Shown here piece after piece: positions 1-8,143 of a stretch of DNA of 38,227 nucleotides; positions within the stretch are counted from its first letter, which is position 1, and each line of letters begins with the position of its first letter. The stretch covers positions 1 through 38,227 of the forward strand of contig JBEIHX010000032.1 in the NCBI GenBank assembly GCA_040381075.1, given 5' to 3'. Made by a program: the position numbers and the translations under genes. The notes beneath the pieces were generated by a model. That model was not told the DNA's origin. It saw nothing but the letters and a program-made list of their open reading frames with translations, and did no database searches. This stretch comes from JBEIHX01 sp040381075. GTDB lineage: Bacteria; Pseudomonadota; Alphaproteobacteria; Caulobacterales; Aquidulcibacteraceae.

Positions 1-142
1 ACCCGATCGGCAAAAGTCTTGGGCGTTGTAGAACCGACCTTCAGGCCGAACCCCCGCAGCACGCCGCGCAGGCTGAATTCGACGTCCAGGCGCTTGCTCA
101 AGAGAAGCTTGCGCCCTGTCAGCAGGGCGCGCACCTCCTGGG
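1..142 (-). pseudogene. IS110-family transposase fragment
   Basis: Read on the minus strand, this stretch encodes an open segment running off the window edge. It contains EVRALLTGRKLLL, then a segment with SLRGVLRGFGLKVG, which matches the linker between the DEDD catalytic domain and the C-terminal part of IS110-family transposases (typical pattern xVRALLxxRKxL...IRGLLKxFGL). Upstream of residue AQEV the frame turns into a 15-bp tandem repeat (143-187) and a stop near 190, so the N-terminal catalytic half is missing. It is therefore a 5'-truncated remnant, unless the remainder continues in another frame. Family assignment is from remembered motifs; the C-terminal part lies outside the window. 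Confidence 0.6.
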
Positions 143-187
143 CCGCCAAAATCAGTCCCGCCAAAACCAGCCCCGCCAAAACCAGCC
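143..187. repeat. 15-bp tandem repeat, 3 units
   Basis: Three contiguous 15-bp units (ccgccaaaaccagcc; the first differs at two bases) lie exactly at the edge of the IS110 fragment. On the minus strand one frame reads A-G-F-G-G / A-G-F-G-G / T-D-F-G-G, the same five-residue pattern as the larger array upstream of tolQ. No function is evident. Confidence 0.9.
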
Positions 188-274
188 GTCATCCGCGGCG
201 GCGCGACAGCGTCGGGGCCGGCCTCAGCCTCAGGAAGCTCCTGCCCCGCCATCATGACGCCCGCGCCTTCAGTG

Positions 275-697
275 TCAGTGGAACAGCGCGAGGGCGAGAT
301 GGACTGCGAGCGCCATCAGGGCAAGGGTCGACAGCGAGAACAGGATGAAGCGCAGGGCGACAATGTTCACGGTGCACTGCACCAGAGAATGGGCCACCCT
401 CAGCGTGACATAGGTCCAGGCAAGACCAATGTTGATGGGGTGCGTCTCGCCCTGCACATGCAGCGCCAGCGCCGCAGCGTAGAAAATGGTCGGCTGCTCC
501 ATCAGGTGATTGTAGTTGTCGGCGACCTGTCTGGCCCAGGAGGGCAGCCCGTCAAGGGAGCCAGGATGCTTCGCCGCCTGTGGATCGACGCCGGACCTGC
601 TCATCGCGGGCAGGCGGGTCGCGTACATCCAGATCCAGATGACAAGGGTCCACAGGATGAGCGCCGCCACTGGCGCCAGCAGGCCATGTTCATACAT
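275..697 (-). CDS. MAPEG-family membrane protein
   Basis: This is a 140-residue integral membrane protein with about four hydrophobic segments. The first is near residues 5-25, the others lie in the C-terminal two thirds, and a conserved-looking VADNYNHLMEQPTIFYA segment sits in the middle. That arrangement matches the MAPEG superfamily (membrane-associated proteins in eicosanoid and glutathione metabolism), whose bacterial members are mostly uncharacterised and some of which use glutathione. The start was chosen at MYEHGLLAP (697) rather than the ATG ten codons upstream because it places the first membrane helix directly at the N-terminus. It lies 180 bp downstream of tolB on the same strand, where pal would normally be found, and may be a separate transcription unit. 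Confidence 0.75.
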   Translation of the reverse strand: MYEHGLLAPVAALILWTLVIWIWMYATRLPAMSRSGVDPQAAKHPGSLDGLPSWARQVADNYNHLMEQPTIFYAAALALHVQGETHPINIGLAWTYVTLRVAHSLVQCTVNIVALRFILFSLSTLALMALAVHLALALFH

Positions 698-877
698 CGT
701 GATCCTCCCCGCGAATGTGTCCCACACTGCCCGCGCCGCGCGTCGCCGGCAAGGTTGGTCGCCCCGCGGGTGACGCGGCTCAGGGCGGCGGGGCCGGGGG
801 CTGGTGCGCGCCTCGTCGGGGCCAGATCCGGCTGCGCCCGGCGGCGGCTGCTCACACAGGCGGGCTGGACGCCGGCG

Positions 878-2284
878 CTATTGCAGCAGAGGGCTCCAGG
901 CCGGATCTGAGGCGGCGCCGGGCGTCTGCACGCGACGCTGGTTCATGCCTGTCAGGTCGACGGACCAGATCGATGGCGATTGGCCAATGGGTTCGCGGAA
1001 GAACATGATCACCCGCCCGTTCGGCGACCAGGTGGGCCCCTCATCCAGGAAACTTTCCGTCAGCAGCCGCTCGCCCGAACCGTCCGGTCGCATCACACCG
1101 ATGTAGAACCGCCCGCCACGCTGCTTTGTGAACGCGATCAGATCTCCGCGCGGCGACCACACTGGCGTCATGTAACGACCGTCGCCAAACGAGATGCGGG
1201 TGACGCCCGACCCGTCTGCATTCATCACGTACAGCTGCGGACTGCCTGCCCGGTCGGAATTGAACACGATCCTGGAGCCGTCAGGGGCCGCCGAGGGCGA
1301 CGTGTCGATCGCGGGAGAATTCGTCAGACGCTCGGACGCGCGCGTGCGCAGGTCGATCCGGTAGACCTCCGAATTGCCATTGGTGTCGAGGCTCATCAGC
1401 ACCGATTGCCCGTCCGGCGAAAAGCGCGGCGCGAACGTCATGCCATTGAAGCTGCCGAGGACCTCGCGCCGGCCCGTCTCGATGTTGAACAGGAAGACCC
1501 GCGCGCGGGCGCCTTCGTAGCTCATGTAGGTGATCTGCTGCGCGGTCGGCGAAAAGCGCGGCGTCATCACCCAGTAGGAGCCGTCCGTCAGAAAACTGGG
1601 ATTGGCGCCGTCCTGGTCCATGATGGCGAGGCGCTTGATGCGATTGGTCTTCGGGCCGCTCTCGGCGACAAACACGATCCGGGTGTCAAAATAGCCCTCC
1701 TCCCCGGTGAGCCGCTTGTAGATGGCGTCCGAGATCTTGTGGGCCACACGCCGCCAGTTCTCGGGCGTCGTGGTGTACTGCAGTCCGATCATCTGCTGTT
1801 CGCCGAACACGTCCCACAGCCGAAAGTCCACCCGCAGCCGGCCTGGTCCTTCAACCACCGCGCGCCCGACGACCAGAGCCTCGGCCTTGATGATGCGCCA
1901 GTCCTGGAAGCGCGGCTGGGCGTCAATGACAAGGCCGGTCTCGATGAAGCTGCGCGCGTCCAGCGGCTGAAACAGCGCCGAGCGGCTCAGATTGGCCCGG
2001 ATCACGCCGGCGATGTCAGCCCCCACCGCGGTGGTCGCCCCATCGGCGCCGGCGAAGTCCGGAATAGCGATCGACAGCGGGTCGATGTGACCCTGCGTGA
2101 TATCGATCTCAAGCGCCGCACGCGCAGGGGCCGCGACCGCACACAGAACCGCAAGGCCCGCCAGGGCGCGTCGCGCCGCCGCGAGGGCCGATCGCGCCAG
2201 ATCGCGCAGCGCGCCACGCCCGGTCGACCCGGACTGATCGATCGATCGCGGTGGACAAATGATCACAGTCATGCTCGCTCCCAT
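878..2284 (-). CDS. tolB: Tol-Pal system protein TolB
   Basis: Periplasmic TolB binds Pal and links the inner-membrane TolQRA complex to the outer membrane during constriction. After a long, positively charged signal peptide (hydrophobic core and PARA cleavage region around residues 40-56) comes the N-terminal domain (IDITQGHIDPLSIAIPDF). A six-bladed WD40-like beta-propeller follows, built from repeats such as PRFSPDG, SAAPDGSRIVFNSDR, PVWSPRGDLIAF and PTWSPNGRVIMF. At 468 aa it is slightly longer than usual (about 430-440). A second in-frame ATG at 2272, preceded by GGGAG at better spacing, may be the true start. It lies 12 bp downstream of tolA in the ybgC-tolQRAB cluster. Pal and CpoB, the usual next genes, are absent from the window. 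Confidence 0.95.
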   Translation of the reverse strand: MGASMTVIICPPRSIDQSGSTGRGALRDLARSALAAARRALAGLAVLCAVAAPARAALEIDITQGHIDPLSIAIPDFAGADGATTAVGADIAGVIRANLSRSALFQPLDARSFIETGLVIDAQPRFQDWRIIKAEALVVGRAVVEGPGRLRVDFRLWDVFGEQQMIGLQYTTTPENWRRVAHKISDAIYKRLTGEEGYFDTRIVFVAESGPKTNRIKRLAIMDQDGANPSFLTDGSYWVMTPRFSPTAQQITYMSYEGARARVFLFNIETGRREVLGSFNGMTFAPRFSPDGQSVLMSLDTNGNSEVYRIDLRTRASERLTNSPAIDTSPSAAPDGSRIVFNSDRAGSPQLYVMNADGSGVTRISFGDGRYMTPVWSPRGDLIAFTKQRGGRFYIGVMRPDGSGERLLTESFLDEGPTWSPNGRVIMFFREPIGQSPSIWSVDLTGMNQRRVQTPGAASDPAWSPLLQ

Positions 2285-2296
2285 GGGTCAGGGCTC

Positions 2297-3103
2297 CTAC
2301 GGTTCCAGCATTTCGCGCGGATCGAAGCGCAGGATCAGATCGCTCCATATCTCATAGCCTTCCGGCGGCAAGGCGTAGGGCGCGCAGACCCGCACGGCGC
2401 GGGTCGCGCGCTCCTCGGCCGCCTTCATCGCGCCATCGCCTGGCGGCGCGGCGTCCACCACCTCTGGCGGGCGCGCGATTGCGCCGTCACGGTTCAGACT
2501 GACCCGCACCTTGACCACCAGACGCTCAGGATTCGGCAGATCCACCGGCGCGCGCCAGCAGCGCTTGAGTTGCGCCCGCAGGGCGTCCTCGGCAGTCGCC
2601 GTCATCGCGCTGCCTGCTCCGGCCCGCCGCCGCGGGCGCCCGTCGGGGTCCAGGTTCGCGTTGGGCGACGCGCGCGGCCGTTCGACCTGTCCGGCCGGGC
2701 GCGAGCGGTCGACCATTTCGGCAAGCCGGTCAAGGTCGAGCGGACGCGCCTGCGGGGCCGCCGCGCCTGGGTCTGGACGCTCCGCCTGCCGCGGCGCCGG
2801 CTGGGGCTTACGCGCTGTCGCAGAGGGGGCGGGCGCCGGAGCTTGCGCCGGCGGCGGCGGGGCGGGCTCTGCGGCAGGCGGCGCGCCCTCAGTCTCGAGC
2901 TCCGAGGCGATCTCTGGCGGGGCTTCCTTCGCGGTGTCGGCCGCCTCGCGAACATTGGTGCGCGGTGCAATCGCCACCAGGTCGACGGGGATCGACAGGC
3001 TCGGGGCGGCCTCGCGCACTGGCGGGGGCGCGCGCACCACCAGCAGCCCCGCCGAGAGCGCCGCCGCGTGGATCACAAGGGAGCTCGTCAGGCCCCAGCG
3101 CAT
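2297..3103 (-). CDS. tolA: TolA-like energy-transducing envelope protein
   Basis: TolA spans the periplasm and couples the proton-motive force harvested by TolQR to TolB/Pal. This 268-aa protein has one N-terminal membrane anchor (about residues 5-25), then a long Pro/Ala/Glu-rich, low-complexity stretch (about 26-150) as the periplasm-spanning part, and a compact C-terminal domain. The C-terminal domain has the TolA/TonB-like segment beginning ALRAQLKRCWRAPVDLP and ending ALPPEGYEIWSDLILRFDP. The middle region is proline-rich rather than the long Ala/Lys helix of E. coli TolA, which is common in alphaproteobacteria. It begins 4 bp after tolR. Identification rests on operon position plus the C-terminal domain. 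Confidence 0.85.
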   Translation of the reverse strand: MRWGLTSSLVIHAAALSAGLLVVRAPPPVREAAPSLSIPVDLVAIAPRTNVREAADTAKEAPPEIASELETEGAPPAAEPAPPPPAQAPAPAPSATARKPQPAPRQAERPDPGAAAPQARPLDLDRLAEMVDRSRPAGQVERPRASPNANLDPDGRPRRRAGAGSAMTATAEDALRAQLKRCWRAPVDLPNPERLVVKVRVSLNRDGAIARPPEVVDAAPPGDGAMKAAEERATRAVRVCAPYALPPEGYEIWSDLILRFDPREMLEP

Positions 3104-3107
3104 CCGG

Positions 3108-3533
3108 TCACTTCCGGGCCGGGTCTGTGACGAGCGCCAGATTTCGGAAACCGGCCGTGCTGATGTCAGCCATCACCGTCGCCACGTCGCCATAGGAGGC
3201 GCCGGAATCCGCACGGATGAATATGCGCTGCTCATAGCCTGCCGCGGCGATCGCCTCCAGTTTTGCAGCCAGATCCTCAGGCTCTACCTGGGTCTCCTGC
3301 ACGAAAATCGCCCCGTCAGCCCGCACGGTGACTGTCAGTGGATCGGCCAGGCTCGCCAGCGGACGCGCCGCGGTGCGCGGCAGCTCGACCGGCACGCCGA
3401 CCTGCAGCAGCGGCGCTGCGACCATGAAGACGATCAGCAGAACCAGCATGACATCCACAAACGGCGTCACGTTGATGGAGGCGACCGGGCCCTGTTTGCG
3501 CCTTGTGCGCCGGCGGCCTGACAGCGCCGCCAT
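3108..3533 (-). CDS. tolR: TolR, ExbD/TolR-family proton-channel subunit
   Basis: TolR forms the proton channel with TolQ. It is 141 aa with one transmembrane helix containing the family signature: INVTPFVDVMLVLLIVFMV has the conserved membrane aspartate (PFVDVMLVLLI) required for proton conduction. The periplasmic domain contains the ExbD-type pattern VTVRADGAIFV and a C-terminal helix with ADSGASYGDVATVM. The start ATG overlaps the tolQ stop by one base (TGATG), so the two are very likely translationally coupled with fixed stoichiometry. Confidence 0.95.
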   Translation of the reverse strand: MAALSGRRRTRRKQGPVASINVTPFVDVMLVLLIVFMVAAPLLQVGVPVELPRTAARPLASLADPLTVTVRADGAIFVQETQVEPEDLAAKLEAIAAAGYEQRIFIRADSGASYGDVATVMADISTAGFRNLALVTDPARK

Positions 3534-4246
3534 CAGCCCATGCGCTCCTGCACGCGGCGCGACAGCCGCGCGCCGACCTCATCGGCAAACACCTCGAGCC
3601 GCGCAGCATACCGGCCGGCCTGCGCCTGCATCATGTTGTAGAAGATCAGCGCCGGGATGGCCGCCAGCAGGCCAAGCGCGGTTGCAAACAGGGCCTCCGC
3701 AATCCCGGGCGCCACCACGGCGAGCGTCGTGTCGCCCGAGGCGGCGATCGCCCGGAAGGAATTCATGATGCCCCAGACGGTGCCGAACAGGCCGATGAAC
3801 GGCGTCGCGGCCGCCGTGGTCGCCAGCACGCCCAGGCCCTCTTCCAGCTTCTGGGTCTCCCGTTCGATTGCAGCGCTCATCAGCCGGTCTGCGCGGTCGC
3901 GCACCAGACCCGCCTGAACGTCGTTGATGATCTGCGTCCGGCGCGCATCGCGCCACTCGCGGGCCGCGGCGGCGAACACCTTGGCCATCGGATCCTTGCG
4001 CCGGTCCCGCTCGCCTTCGTCAAAGTCGTCGAAGGACAGTCCTGACCAGAAGGCCTCTTCAAACCTGCGCGCCTGACGCTGGACGCCCCGGATCTGCAGC
4101 CATTTGTCGACGATTATCGCCCACGACCAGACCGAAGCCAGCAGCAGCCCGATCATCACGGCCTTGACGACGATGTCTGCGCGCTCGAACAGGGCCCACA
4201 AGGTGTAGGCCTGCGCCGCGTCTGCCAGTTGGCTCGGATCAGCCAT
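3533..4246 (-). CDS. tolQ: TolQ, MotA/TolQ/ExbB-family proton-channel protein
   Basis: This inner-membrane proton-channel subunit of the Tol system is 237 aa with three predicted membrane helices: about residues 27-47 (VVKAVMIGLLLASVWSWAI), about 140-165 (TPFIGLFGTVWGIMNSF, the most conserved family motif), and about 178-200 (EALFATALGLLAAIPALIFYN). A long cytoplasmic loop separates helices 1 and 2. The start is MADPSQLADA at 4246; the frame stays open upstream to 4813 but runs through tandem repeats with no Tol homology. Unusually, a 452-bp repeat-filled spacer separates it from ybgC. Confidence 0.95.
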   Translation of the reverse strand: MADPSQLADAAQAYTLWALFERADIVVKAVMIGLLLASVWSWAIIVDKWLQIRGVQRQARRFEEAFWSGLSFDDFDEGERDRRKDPMAKVFAAAAREWRDARRTQIINDVQAGLVRDRADRLMSAAIERETQKLEEGLGVLATTAAATPFIGLFGTVWGIMNSFRAIAASGDTTLAVVAPGIAEALFATALGLLAAIPALIFYNMMQAQAGRYAARLEVFADEVGARLSRRVQERMG

Positions 4247-4698
4247 GCATGTCCCCAAACCTTGGCCCGTACCCAGGCCCGAACCCGGGCCCGACCGTCG
4301 GGCCCCACCCATCGACACACGCCTTCGTTCCTCCGCCGGGCGTTCCTCCGCCGGGCGTTCCTCCGCCGGGCCCGACCCGCGCTGCAGGCCGAAACGGCGC
4401 GTCCGAAGCGCGTGCCCGAAGCGCCTTCCCAGAACCCTGCGCCCCGGAACCCTGCGCCCCGGAACCCTACGCCCCGGAACCCTGCGCCCCGGAGGCCTGA
4501 GCCCCGGAGGCCTGACCCCCCGAAGTCTGACCCCCCAAGGTCTGCCCCCCCGAAGTCTGCCCCCCCGAAGTCTGACCCCCGGAATTCTGCGCTTGCCCGG
4601 AGAATGTGACCGCAGGATGACCCCATGAGGGTCATGCCGCGCGCGGCCGCCGGCGCAGGGGGAGTGCGCGCTCCTGACCCATCGCCGCACACGCTGTC
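4247..4698. repeat. ybgC-tolQ spacer built of three tandem arrays
   Basis: This 452-bp interval holds no convincing gene. It contains three adjacent arrays: about three 12-bp units at 4261-4296 (ccaggcccgaac type), three exact 15-bp units at 4327-4371 (gttcctccgccgggc), and eleven 15-bp units at 4432-4596. The last array grades from gaaccctgcgccccg to gaagtctgccccccc. On the minus strand one frame of the last array reads as pentapeptides of form [A/S]-[D/G]-[F/L]-[G/R]-G. Because it lies upstream of tolQ, the interval must hold any tolQRAB-specific promoter or the leader of a ybgC-tolQRAB transcript. No clear promoter is recognisable. Confidence 0.9.
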
Positions 4699-5166
4699 TC
4701 AGGCTTGCGGATTCGGCGCAAGATACGGCGCCAGCAGGCGCATGATATCTGGCGGCGGACGGCGCGGGCGCCCGTCCAGACCCATGACCACCGCAGTCAC
4801 CGCCGCCCGGCACAGCAGGTCTGCGCCCCGATTGATCGACTGGCTCGCAAACATGCGCGCGCCGGCGGCGCGGTCGAAGGTGGTGCGGACCACCAGGGCA
4901 TCGTCAATGCGGGCGGGCTTCGCCCAGTCGATCTCCATCCGCGTCACCGCAAAGGCGATCGGATCAGCGCGCGCGGCAAGTTCGGCGTGGCGAATGCCCG
5001 CCGCCCGGAAGAAGTCGGAGCGCGCCCGCTCGAAATAGCGCAGGTAGTTGGCGTGATAGACGACGCCCGAGAAGTCTGTGTCCTCGTAGTAGATGCGCAC
5101 CGGCAGATGATGCACGCGCCCATCGAAGCGCCCGGTCTGGGGAAGATCGTTCATGGCGAGCGACAT
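4699..5166 (-). CDS. ybgC: YbgC/FadM-family acyl-CoA thioesterase
   Basis: This 155-aa hotdog-fold thioesterase belongs to the tol-pal-associated YbgC family, which hydrolyses acyl-CoA or acyl-ACP thioesters at the cytoplasmic side. The signature RIYYEDTDFSGVVYHANYLRYFERAR (residues about 24-49) contains the catalytic aspartate region (EDTD) and the HANY motif; the rest follows the 4HBT pattern. The start at 5166 has AGGGGG upstream; an internal ATG four codons in is an alternative. It is the first gene of the leftward Tol cluster and is divergent from the aminotransferase gene at 5381. Confidence 0.93.
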   Translation of the reverse strand: MSLAMNDLPQTGRFDGRVHHLPVRIYYEDTDFSGVVYHANYLRYFERARSDFFRAAGIRHAELAARADPIAFAVTRMEIDWAKPARIDDALVVRTTFDRAAGARMFASQSINRGADLLCRAAVTAVVMGLDGRPRRPPPDIMRLLAPYLAPNPQA

Positions 5167-5380
5167 GACCGCCCCCTAAGGGATTGTCCAGCCCGCCAGT
5201 CTCCGCATCCTCACCCCGGGCCCACGCAACCGCCAGCGCTGCGCAGCCGGCGCCTGCGGCGGCTGCGTGGGCAGCGGCGTCGGCGCAGCCGCCATGGACA
5301 CGACAGCCGGCGATGGGGCGCAGGCCTGCCTGTTGCGCCTGCAGGCGCGCCTCTGTCAGCATGCGCGAAACGGAGCGCCC

Positions 5381-6670
5381 ATGATCGCCAATGACCTGCT
5401 GAGCCGCCATCGCGCCGTGATGCCGCGCTGGATGGGGCTTTACTATGAGGAGCCTATCGAACTCGTGCGCGGCCAGGGCCGGCATGTGTGGGACAGCGCC
5501 GGGCGACGCTATCTGGACTTCTTCGGCGGCATTCTCACCACCAGCGCCGGCCATGGGGTTCCCGAAGTTCTCGACGCGGTCAAATCCCAGGCCGACCGCC
5601 TGCTGCACGCCTCCACGCTGTACCTGATCGAGAGCCAGGTCGCCCTGGCTGAGGACATCGCGCGCCGCAGCGCCATCCCCAACGCCAAGGTGTTCTTTGT
5701 CAACTCGGGCAGCGAAGCCAATGACGCCGCCTTGATGATCGCCTCCGCCTTCCGCCGGTCGAACCAGATCCTGGCGATGCGGTATTCGTATCATGGGCGA
5801 TCGTTCGCCACCGTGCCCGTCACGGGAAATTCGTTCTGGTCGCCGACCTCGTTTTCGCCGTTCCAGACCATCTACGTTCACGGCGGCTACCCCTTCCGCA
5901 GTCCTTTCTCCAGCCTTGGTCCGGACGCCTATATCGACGCCTGCCAGGAGGACCTCGACAGCCTCCTCGATGTCGCTGCGGCCGGCGACGTCGCCGCTTT
6001 CATCGCAGAACCCATTCTCGGGGTCGCCGGCTTCGCCACCCCGCCGGACGGACTTTACGGGCGCTTCCAGAAGAGTCTGGCCGCGCGCGGCATTCTCTAC
6101 ATCAGCGACGAAGTGCAGACCGGCTGGGGGCGCACCGGGGCCCACGCCTGGGGGTTTGAAGCCCATGGGGTGCAGCCCGACCTCGTCACCTTCGCCAAGG
6201 GTCTCGGCAACGGCCTCGCCATCGCTGGGGTGGTCGGGCGCGGCGACCTGATGGACAGCCTGCCGGCGCTCTCGCTGTCCACCTTCGGGGGCAATCCGCT
6301 CGCCGCCAGCGGCGCGCTGGCCAACCTGCGCTTCCTGGAGCGCGTCGGGGCCCAGGCCAACGCCCTGCGCCAGGGTGCGGCGCTGCGCGCCCGTCTCGAC
6401 GTGCTGGCGACGCGCCACCCCTTCATGGCCGACGTGCGCGGCAGGGGTCTCATGCAGGCATTCGAATGCGTTGTTCCGGGCAGCCGAACCCCCGACAGGG
6501 GGCGCACGTCCCGGCTGCTCGAAGCCGCCAAGGCGCACGGCCTGCTGATCGGGCGCGGCGGCGTCTACGCCAACGCCGTGCGCATCGCCCCCGCGTTGAC
6601 CGTTACGGATGATGAAACTGCGCAGGGCCTCGATCTCCTGGAGGCTGCGTTGGCGGACGTGGCCGACTGA
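5381..6670 (+). CDS. PLP-dependent class III aminotransferase
   Basis: This 429-aa fold-type I aminotransferase of class III resembles the AGXT2 / alanine-glyoxylate group. The visible motifs are NSGSEANDAALM (PLP phosphate binding, about residues 108-119), YSYHGR (aromatic ring stacking), DEVQTGWGRTG (PLP aspartate, about 243-253) and TFAKGLGNG with the Schiff-base lysine at about residue 273. The substrate is not readable from sequence; beta-alanine or 3-aminoisobutyrate with pyruvate or glyoxylate as acceptor is typical of this group. The start at 5381 is preceded by GGAG at good spacing; the longer frame upstream looks like noncoding repeat sequence. The gene stands alone between divergent ybgC and the DUF2244 gene. 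Confidence 0.88.
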   Translation: MIANDLLSRHRAVMPRWMGLYYEEPIELVRGQGRHVWDSAGRRYLDFFGGILTTSAGHGVPEVLDAVKSQADRLLHASTLYLIESQVALAEDIARRSAIPNAKVFFVNSGSEANDAALMIASAFRRSNQILAMRYSYHGRSFATVPVTGNSFWSPTSFSPFQTIYVHGGYPFRSPFSSLGPDAYIDACQEDLDSLLDVAAAGDVAAFIAEPILGVAGFATPPDGLYGRFQKSLAARGILYISDEVQTGWGRTGAHAWGFEAHGVQPDLVTFAKGLGNGLAIAGVVGRGDLMDSLPALSLSTFGGNPLAASGALANLRFLERVGAQANALRQGAALRARLDVLATRHPFMADVRGRGLMQAFECVVPGSRTPDRGRTSRLLEAAKAHGLLIGRGGVYANAVRIAPALTVTDDETAQGLDLLEAALADVAD

Positions 6671-6848
6671 CGCCGGCTGCAGACCGCCGCAAGCCGGGGC
6701 GCCTGCGCCCGCCCTCGGAGCATTTCCGCTGCGCTTAAGGAGAGGGTGGCCGCCGTCCAGCCCACCCCCGCCCGGCGCAGGGTGGAGACCGCAACGCCAG
6801 GGCGGCGCGGGGCTTCGCAACGGCGATCTCCGCTCGTAGACTGAGGCG

Positions 6849-7382
6849 ATGCCGCCGCACCTTGCACCCCTGCCAGGCGATCCCCACCTGCCCGGGCCGT
6901 TTCATCTGGACGCCGTGCTGACGCCGCACCGCGCGCTGACCTCGCGCGGCCTGTTTTGGGTCATGGCGATCGTGACTGTCGCGAGCCTCGCGTTCGCCGT
7001 CCTGTTCTGGCAGCGCGGGGCCTGGCCGGTCGCGGGCTTTCTCGGGCTGGACGCCCTGCTGGTCTGGTTGGCGCTGCGCGCCAGCGTCCGGTCAGGCCGG
7101 GTCGTCGAGCGCGTGCGCGTCACGCGCGACGCGGTGCACGTGCTGCGCCGCGAAGCGGATGGGCGCGAACGCCATTTCGGGGTCAATCCGCTGTTCGCCC
7201 GGGTTGAAGTCGGCGAACTCGCCGCCACCGGGAAGGCCCGCGAGGTGCGTCTGTGCGGCGGGCCGGCAAGCGTCGCCATCGGCAGCTTCCTCGCCCATCA
7301 TGAAAAGACCGAGTTCGCCCACGCGCTGAGCGCCGCCCTGCGTGCTGCGCGCCAGGGAGGCCGGCCGGCGGGCGCGCCATGA
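6849..7382 (+). CDS. DUF2244-domain membrane protein
   Basis: This 177-aa protein contains DUF2244, a family common in alphaproteobacteria and of unknown function. The N-terminus has the typical FHLDAVLTPHRALTSRG segment (residues about 18-34), followed by two hydrophobic helices (about 36-56 and 59-78). A soluble C-terminal part then carries the pattern VRVTRDAVHVLRR...HFGVNPLFARVEV. Its stop overlaps the nth start by four bases (ATGA), so it is probably translationally coupled to endonuclease III, but no functional link is established. Confidence 0.82.
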   Translation: MPPHLAPLPGDPHLPGPFHLDAVLTPHRALTSRGLFWVMAIVTVASLAFAVLFWQRGAWPVAGFLGLDALLVWLALRASVRSGRVVERVRVTRDAVHVLRREADGRERHFGVNPLFARVEVGELAATGKAREVRLCGGPASVAIGSFLAHHEKTEFAHALSAALRAARQGGRPAGAP

Positions 7383-8143
7383 TGAAGCGGTCCGCGGCCA
7401 GGGCGCGCACTGCGCGGCCGCTGACGCGCGCTGCAGCCGCCGCCATTTTCGCCCGCCTCGCCGAGGCGCGACCCGATCCCCGCACCGAGCTCGACTACGT
7501 CAATCCGTTCACGCTTCTTGTGGCCGTGGTCCTGTCGGCCCAGGCGACCGACAGGGGGGTCAACCTCGCCACCCGCAAACTCTTCGCGTGCGCCGATACT
7601 CCGGAGAAAATCATCGCACTCGGGCAAGCAGGCGTCGCCGAGCACATCAAGACCATCGGGCTCTGGCGCAACAAGGCGAAGAATGTCCTGGCCCTGAGCC
7701 AGATCATCCTTGACCGCCATAACGGCGAGACGCCGCGCGACCGCGAAAGCCTCGAGGCGCTGCCCGGGGTCGGGCGCAAAACCGCCAATGTGGTGCTGAA
7801 CGAAGCCTTCGGCGAACCCACTATCGCCGTCGACACGCACATTTTCCGGGTCTCCAACCGCACCGGGCTCGCGCCCGGCAAGACCCCCGACCAGGTCGAG
7901 CAGGGGCTGGAGCGCATCACCCCGGCGCAGTTCAAGAAGGGCGCCCACCACTGGCTGATCCTTCACGGGCGCTACACCTGCCTCGCGCAGACGCCCAAAT
8001 GCTATCTCTGCCCGATCGCCGACCTGTGCCGTTTCAGGGACAAGACGCCGGAGCCGGGCTCGCCAGCGGCAAAGGCCCGGAAAGCCAGGGCAAAGGCCGC
8101 CAGGGCGAAACCGGCGGCGCGCGCGGCGCCTGCAAAGGCCTAG
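7379..8143 (+). CDS. nth: endonuclease III (base-excision repair glycosylase/AP lyase)
   Basis: This enzyme removes oxidised pyrimidines and nicks abasic sites. The 254-aa sequence has the helix-hairpin-helix LPGVGRKTANVV (residues 128-139) with the catalytic lysine K134, the essential aspartate D152 in IAVDTHIFRV, and the 4Fe-4S cluster cysteines C201, C208, C211 and C217 (C-x6-C-x2-C-x5-C). Beyond the cluster, a basic Ala/Lys/Arg-rich tail of about 30 residues (KARKARAKAARAKP) extends the usual length of about 215 aa and may add nonspecific DNA affinity. It overlaps the upstream DUF2244 gene by 4 bp and the convergent ATP-grasp gene by 4 bp. Confidence 0.96.
   Translation: MMKRSAARARTARPLTRAAAAAIFARLAEARPDPRTELDYVNPFTLLVAVVLSAQATDRGVNLATRKLFACADTPEKIIALGQAGVAEHIKTIGLWRNKAKNVLALSQIILDRHNGETPRDRESLEALPGVGRKTANVVLNEAFGEPTIAVDTHIFRVSNRTGLAPGKTPDQVEQGLERITPAQFKKGAHHWLILHGRYTCLAQTPKCYLCPIADLCRFRDKTPEPGSPAAKARKARAKAARAKPAARAAPAKA

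Noticed and set aside
980..3130. Long plus-strand open frame (716 codons) antisense to tolB and tolA
   Set aside because: It is a GC-rich shadow; tolB, tolA and tolR on the opposite strand have clear homology, and the antisense product is Arg/Gly/His-rich without domains.
4156..4692. A real pentapeptide-repeat gene upstream of tolQ
   Set aside because: The frame runs into tolQ in another frame and consists mostly of 15-bp repeats; kept only as a finding, not as a CDS.
4964..6820. 618-codon minus-strand frame antisense to the aminotransferase
   Set aside because: The plus strand carries a complete class III aminotransferase with catalytic motifs; the antisense frame only shares the first codons of ybgC in another frame.
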